The notes beneath the pieces are model-generated. The model was not told where the DNA came from, made no database searches, and saw only the letters and a list, made by a program, of their open reading frames with translations. Below, piece after piece: positions 60,050-64,000 of a DNA stretch of 64,000 nucleotides. The DNA comes from XBB1006 sp051877515 (lineage in GTDB: Bacteria > Bacillota > Clostridia > Lachnospirales > Lachnospiraceae): assembly GCA_051877515.1 (NCBI GenBank), contig JBJEIY010000017.1:310001-374000 (forward strand). Direction: 5' to 3'. The position numbers were made by a program, and so were the translations under genes. How positions within the stretch are numbered: position 1 is the stretch's first letter; each line of letters begins with the position of its first letter.

Positions 60050-62776
60050 GTGTCAAAGATCAGAGTACATGAGTTAGCAAAAGAGCTAAATGTGAATAAT
60101 AAAGAAATAATGAGCTTTCTGGAAAAGAAGCAGATTGAAGTAAAAAGCCATATGAGCACCCTGGAAGACGATCAGGCTGATATGATCCGGAAGAATTTTG
60201 GCGGAGAAAAAACGGCCAAAAGTGCCGAACCGGTTCAGCCTGTCAAACCGGAGGCTGCCCCAAAGCCGGAGAAAAAACCGGAAGCAAAGACAGAAGCAAA
60301 ACCGGAGGAACACAAGAAGAAGGCCAGTATCTCTGCGGTTTACAATCCACAGTATGGCAAGAATCCTGCTACCAGAAACGGTCAGAGAAAAACCATGAGT
60401 GGAACAGGAGAGCGTATCCAGGGAGAAAGAAGACCCCGTCCCATGAACGGTGAGAACGGAGAGCGACGTCCCATGCGACAGGGTGAGCGCAGACCACGTC
60501 CGGAAAATGCAGAAAGAAGACCGGCAGAGCGTCGTCCTGTAGCTGCTGCAGAAGGAAGACCGGCAGAGCGTCGTCCTGTAGCTACAACAGAAGGAAGACC
60601 GGTAGAGCGTCGTCCTGTAGCCGCTGCAGAAGGAAGACCGACAGAGCGTCGTCCTGTCAATAATGATGGCAAACGGTTTGCTTCAAACGGCGAGAAACGA
60701 AATTATAATAACGGTGAAAGACCCCGTTTTAATAAGGACGGCAACAATGCCGACAGACGGTCCTTTAACAATAATAATGAACGGCGTAATCAGGGCGGTT
60801 CCAAGGGAAGCCGTCTGGAGGGTGAAATCAACCGTATGAACCGTAACTCGGAGGTTTCAACGGAGGAGAAACCCAAGGATAGAGAGAATAAGAGGTTTAA
60901 GAGTAAACCGCAAAAGAATACCTACAACAGCCAGAAAGAAAAAAGACCGGAAAACTTCTTCCAGTTGGAGAAGGTTACCAGGAAAAAGAATCATCAGCCA
61001 AAGCAATCCGAGGATAAGGATGAAGTGAAAACCATTGTGATCCCGGAAAACCTCACCATTCGTGAGCTGGCAGATAAAATGAAACGTCAGCCATCAGAAT
61101 TGGTTAAAAAGCTGTTTTTACAGGGTAAGGTGGTTACTGTAAATCAGGATATCGATTTTGATACGGCTGAAGAGATCGCATTGGAATTTAACTGTATCTG
61201 TGAAAAAGAAGAGAAGGTAGACGTTATTGAGGAACTGCTTCGTGAGGATGAAGAAGATGAAAGCTTAATGTTAAGTCGTCCACCGGTAGTCTGTGTAATG
61301 GGTCACGTTGACCATGGAAAGACGTCTCTTTTGGATGCCATCCGGGACAGTCATGTCATTGACCGGGAAGCAGGTGGAATTACCCAGCATATCGGTGCTT
61401 CGGTGGTAGACTGCAACGGACAGGCGATCACTTTCCTGGATACACCGGGTCATGAAGCATTTACTGCAATGCGTATGAGGGGAGCAAATTCTACGGATAT
61501 TGCTATTCTTGTTGTTGCAGCGGATGATGGTGTGATGCCTCAGACTGTGGAGGCGATTAATCATGCGAAAGCAGCAAATATTGAAATCATTGTTGCGATC
61601 AACAAGATTGATAAGCCCAGTGCCAATATTGATAAAGTTAAACAGGAACTCTCAGAATATGAACTGATTCCGGAGGACTGGGGTGGCAGTACCATTTTTG
61701 TTCCGGTATCTGCCCACACCCATGAGGGAATTGATACCTTGCTGGAGATGGTACTGTTGACGGCGGAGGTGCTGGAATTAAAAGCAAATCCGAACCGTAA
61801 GGCCAGAGGTCTTGTTATAGAGGCAAAACTGGATAAAGGCCGTGGTGTGGTAGCAACACTCTTGATCCAGAAAGGAACCCTTCGTGTAGGAGATCCCATT
61901 GCTGCCGGAAGCAGTTATGGTAAGGTTCGTGCCATGACTGATTCGAAAGGCAGACGGGTAAAGGAAGCTGGTCCATCCACTCCTGTTGAGATCATTGGAT
62001 TAAACGAGGCACCGGGTGCCGGCGATATTTTTGTGGCCATGGATTCCGATAAAGAAGCTAGAAGTTTTGCAGAAACCTTTATCAGTGAGAACAAAGAGAA
62101 ACTTGTGGAAGAGACAAAGACCAAGATGTCTCTGGATGATCTGTTCTCCCAGATCCAGGCAGGAAACCTGAAAGAATTAAACCTGATCGTGAAGGCAGAT
62201 GTACAGGGTTCTGTGGAAGCTGTTAAACAGAGTCTTGTAAAGCTATCTAATGAAGAAGTGATCGTAAAAGTCATCCATAGTGGCGTAGGTGCCATCAACG
62301 AGTCGGATGTTATTCTGGCATCTGCTTCTAATGCGATCATCATTGGATTTAATATTCGTCCGGATGCTATGGCAAAAGCAACTGCAGATCGGGAAGGTGT
62401 AGATATCCGTCTTTATAAAGTCATTTACAATGCCATTGAGGATGTGGAAGCGGCAATGAAGGGAATGCTGGATCCGATTTTCGAGGAGCAGGTTATTGGT
62501 CATGCTGAGATCCGCCAGATCTTCAAAGCTTCCGGTGTTGGAAATATTGCAGGATCCTATATAACGGACGGACGTTTCCAGAGAGGCTGTTCTGTAAGGA
62601 TCACCCGTGACGGTGAACAGATCTTTGAAGGACCGTTGGCATCATTGAAACGGTTTAAGGACGACGTCAAAGAAGTGAAAGCAGGCTTTGAATGTGGTCT
62701 GGTATTTGAAGGTTTCGGACAGATTCAGGAATTGGATATCGTAGAAGCGTATATAATGGTAGAAGTACCAAGATAA
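60050..62776 (+). CDS. infB: Translation initiation factor IF-2
   Basis: 908 residues. GTG start at 60050 after GGAGGT. IF2_N at the start (VHELAKELNVNNKEIMSFLE), a long Pro/Arg/Lys/Asn-rich disordered region with 13-residue repeats (about 157-203), a second IF2_N domain (about 340-390; TIRELADKMKRQPSELVKK), GTPase domain with G1 GHVDHGKT (about 417-424), G3 DTPGHE and G4 NKID, then domains II-IV. It places fMet-tRNA on the 30S and drives subunit joining. A hairpin follows at 62793. Confidence 0.98.
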   Translation: MSKIRVHELAKELNVNNKEIMSFLEKKQIEVKSHMSTLEDDQADMIRKNFGGEKTAKSAEPVQPVKPEAAPKPEKKPEAKTEAKPEEHKKKASISAVYNPQYGKNPATRNGQRKTMSGTGERIQGERRPRPMNGENGERRPMRQGERRPRPENAERRPAERRPVAAAEGRPAERRPVATTEGRPVERRPVAAAEGRPTERRPVNNDGKRFASNGEKRNYNNGERPRFNKDGNNADRRSFNNNNERRNQGGSKGSRLEGEINRMNRNSEVSTEEKPKDRENKRFKSKPQKNTYNSQKEKRPENFFQLEKVTRKKNHQPKQSEDKDEVKTIVIPENLTIRELADKMKRQPSELVKKLFLQGKVVTVNQDIDFDTAEEIALEFNCICEKEEKVDVIEELLREDEEDESLMLSRPPVVCVMGHVDHGKTSLLDAIRDSHVIDREAGGITQHIGASVVDCNGQAITFLDTPGHEAFTAMRMRGANSTDIAILVVAADDGVMPQTVEAINHAKAANIEIIVAINKIDKPSANIDKVKQELSEYELIPEDWGGSTIFVPVSAHTHEGIDTLLEMVLLTAEVLELKANPNRKARGLVIEAKLDKGRGVVATLLIQKGTLRVGDPIAAGSSYGKVRAMTDSKGRRVKEAGPSTPVEIIGLNEAPGAGDIFVAMDSDKEARSFAETFISENKEKLVEETKTKMSLDDLFSQIQAGNLKELNLIVKADVQGSVEAVKQSLVKLSNEEVIVKVIHSGVGAINESDVILASASNAIIIGFNIRPDAMAKATADREGVDIRLYKVIYNAIEDVEAAMKGMLDPIFEEQVIGHAEIRQIFKASGVGNIAGSYITDGRFQRGCSVRITRDGEQIFEGPLASLKRFKDDVKEVKAGFECGLVFEGFGQIQELDIVEAYIMVEVPR
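60518..60658 (+). repeat. 39-bp tandem repeat inside infB
   Basis: About 3.6 copies of a 39-bp unit (starts at 60518, 60557, 60596, 60635) encoding 13-residue repeats of the type RPAERRPVAAAEG. Copies differ at a few bases, so the array is old enough to have diverged but recent enough to remain in phase. Confidence 0.9.
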
Positions 62777-62792
62777 ATAATCACTTTATGGG

Positions 62793-62820
62793 AAGGAAAA
62801 ACACGAAGTTGTTTTTCCTT
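62793..62820 (+). terminator. Hairpin between infB and rbfA
   Basis: Perfect 11-bp stem AAGGAAAAACA (62793-62803) with 62810-62820, 6-base loop; the 3' arm ends in CCTT followed by TCT, so it is a weak terminator or attenuator. The ATG of rbfA follows 27 bases later. Confidence 0.5.
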
Positions 62821-62847
62821 TCTAACTATGAATGAAAAGGAAGAGAT

Positions 62848-63225
62848 ATGAGAAAAAACAGTATTAAAAATACCCGGATCAATGAAGAGGTTCTTCATGA
62901 GTTATCAAACATTATCCGGGGAGAGATCAAGGATCCAAGGATCAACCCGTTTACCAGTGTGGTAGCGGTGGAAGTGGCTCCTGATCTGAAGACCTGCAAG
63001 GCATATATCAGTGTGCTTGGTGACGAGAAATCACAGGCAGACACATTGGCGGGATTAAAAAGTGCCCAGGGATTTATAAAAGTGAAATTAGCGAAACGTA
63101 TTAATTTAAGAAACACGCCGGATATTACGTTCATCATGGATCAGTCCATTGAATATGGCGTAAAAATGTCTCATAAGATTGATGAATTATCTGCAAGTAT
63201 AAAGGAAAGAGATGAAGAGGAATGA
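62848..63225 (+). CDS. rbfA: Ribosome-binding factor A
   Basis: 125 residues. KH-like fold with INEEVLHELSNIIRGEIKDP near residue 11 and PDITFIMDQSIEYGVKMS near 92, RbfA hallmarks. Helps 16S 5' end maturation and cold adaptation. AAGGAAGAG before the ATG. The ylxP gene found between infB and rbfA in Bacillus is missing. Overlaps nrnA by four bases. Confidence 0.96.
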   Translation: MRKNSIKNTRINEEVLHELSNIIRGEIKDPRINPFTSVVAVEVAPDLKTCKAYISVLGDEKSQADTLAGLKSAQGFIKVKLAKRINLRNTPDITFIMDQSIEYGVKMSHKIDELSASIKERDEEE

Positions 63226-64000
63226 AGTTAGATGAAATCCTAAAGGGCGCTCAAGTGATCGGAATTTCCGGTCATGTCAGACCGGATGGAGATTGTGTGG
63301 GTTCTACACTGGCACTCTATCAGTATATTCGTTTTCATTATCCGGAAAAAGAAGTGACTCTCTATCTGGAGGAAATACCGGATGCGTTACGTTGTTTGCC
63401 CTATACGGAAGAGATGGAACATGAACCGGAGGAAAACAAACACTTTGATCTGTATTTTGCCTTAGACTGTGGCGATCTGTCCAGACTTGGAAAATTTGCT
63501 GTCCACTGGGAACATGCGGATCATACGGTGTGCATTGATCATCATAAATCCAATCTTTCTTTTGGAGAAGAGAATCTGATTGATGCGAATGCCAGTTCCA
63601 CTTGTGAATTAGTGTTTCAGTGTATGGATCCAAAAGGGATGAACCGCGAGATTGCAATGTGCCTTTATCTTGGCATCGTACATGATACCGGTGTGTTCCA
63701 GTATTCCTGTACCTCGAAAAAGACTATGGAGATTGCCGGAACACTCATGGAATATGGTTTTGATACCAGCCAGTTGATCGATAAAACCTATTATGAGAAG
63801 ACAATTGGGCAAAACCGGATTCAGGCAAAAGCAGTTTTGTATTCTGAATTATACTGTGAGGGTCAGGTGATCTGTTCCTGTATCAATACACAGGATCTGC
63901 AGGAGTTTCATGTGGGAACGAAAGATCTGGATGGAATCGTGAATCAGTTAAGGATTACCAAAGGTGTGGAGGTCGCTGTTTTTCTGTATGAAACCGGCGA
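63222..64000 (+). CDS. nrnA: DHH/DHHA1 oligoribonuclease and pAp phosphatase NrnA (3'-truncated)
   Basis: The frame opens at the ATG overlapping the rbfA stop (ATGA) and stays open to the window end: 259 residues of about 320. DHH-family motifs: HVRPDGD (Asp22, Asp24), LDCGD near 84, IDHHKSN (Asp106-His107-His108) and HDTG near 151; the start of the DHHA1 domain is visible. Degrades short RNA and 3'-phosphoadenosine 5'-phosphate. Normal neighbour of rbfA and truB in Firmicutes. Confidence 0.93.
   Translation, partial: MKLDEILKGAQVIGISGHVRPDGDCVGSTLALYQYIRFHYPEKEVTLYLEEIPDALRCLPYTEEMEHEPEENKHFDLYFALDCGDLSRLGKFAVHWEHADHTVCIDHHKSNLSFGEENLIDANASSTCELVFQCMDPKGMNREIAMCLYLGIVHDTGVFQYSCTSKKTMEIAGTLMEYGFDTSQLIDKTYYEKTIGQNRIQAKAVLYSELYCEGQVICSCINTQDLQEFHVGTKDLDGIVNQLRITKGVEVAVFLYETG

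Noticed and set aside
60518..60658. CRISPR-like array
   Set aside because: The repeats are contiguous, in frame and inside infB; there are no unique spacers and no cas genes.

Overview
The window is one continuous stretch of a low-to-moderate GC Firmicutes chromosome, almost certainly a flagellated Lachnospiraceae (Clostridia) of the Roseburia/Agathobacter/Butyrivibrio kind. The evidence is the gene order codY - fla/che - rpsB-tsf - pyrH-frr-uppS-cdsA-dxr-rseP - polC - rimP-nusA-ylxR-ylxQ-infB-rbfA-nrnA (the same backbone as Bacillus subtilis), a Gram-positive PolC, FliY instead of a short FliN, CheC and CheD, and strong AGGAGG ribosome sites. No mobile element, CRISPR array, prophage or rRNA was seen. 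The first gene (codY) is cut at its 5' end and the last (nrnA) at its 3' end.

Region 1 (about 0.7-35.8 kb) is a giant flagellar/chemotaxis cluster, all on the plus strand. It encodes rod and basal-body parts (FlgB, FlgC, FliE, FliF), the switch (FliG, FliM, FliY), export ATPase and gate (FliH, FliI, FliJ, FliO, FliP, FliQ, FliR, FlhB, FlhA), hook (FliK, FlgD, FlgE), stator (MotA, MotB, FliL, a MotE-like protein), placement GTPases (FlhF, FlhG), a PilZ c-di-GMP receptor, chemotaxis proteins (CheY, CheB, CheA, CheW, CheC, CheD) and sigma-28 (FliA). A short tail of poorly known genes follows: a FapA/DUF342 protein, a charged small protein, a SwrB-like membrane/HTH protein and a YceG-like domain protein. 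A terminator and a strong promoter separate codY from flgB, and a second strong promoter precedes motA. Filament genes, flgG-type rod genes, flgM and cheR are not here.

Region 2 (35.8-51.9 kb) holds housekeeping genes: rpsB-tsf with a structured leader, an inserted four-gene block (exported endonuclease/phosphatase-fold enzyme, TrmH-type RNA methyltransferase, membrane polysaccharide deacetylase, bactofilin), then pyrH-frr-uppS-cdsA-dxr-rseP-ispG-polC, covering nucleotide, ribosome recycling, isoprenoid and phospholipid precursor synthesis and replication.

Region 3 (51.9-57.7 kb) interrupts the ancestral polC-rimP junction. It has a minus-strand pair (PHP phosphoesterase and a membrane beta-propeller protein), infC-rpmI-rplT behind an L20-type leader with an apparent AUA start for infC, a tRNA-Glu(CUC) gene, and an amino-acid permease fused to two RCK_C domains.

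Region 4 (57.7-64 kb) is the rimP-nusA-ylxR-ylxQ-infB-rbfA-nrnA translation/transcription operon with its own strong promoter. The most interesting signals are a fla/che terminator-like hairpin that contains the rpsB promoter, the AUA start of infC, FlgD with a surface-protein-like helical tail, the APC-RCK_C fusion, and the SwrB-like and catalytic-domain-lacking YceG-like genes at the end of the motility operon.
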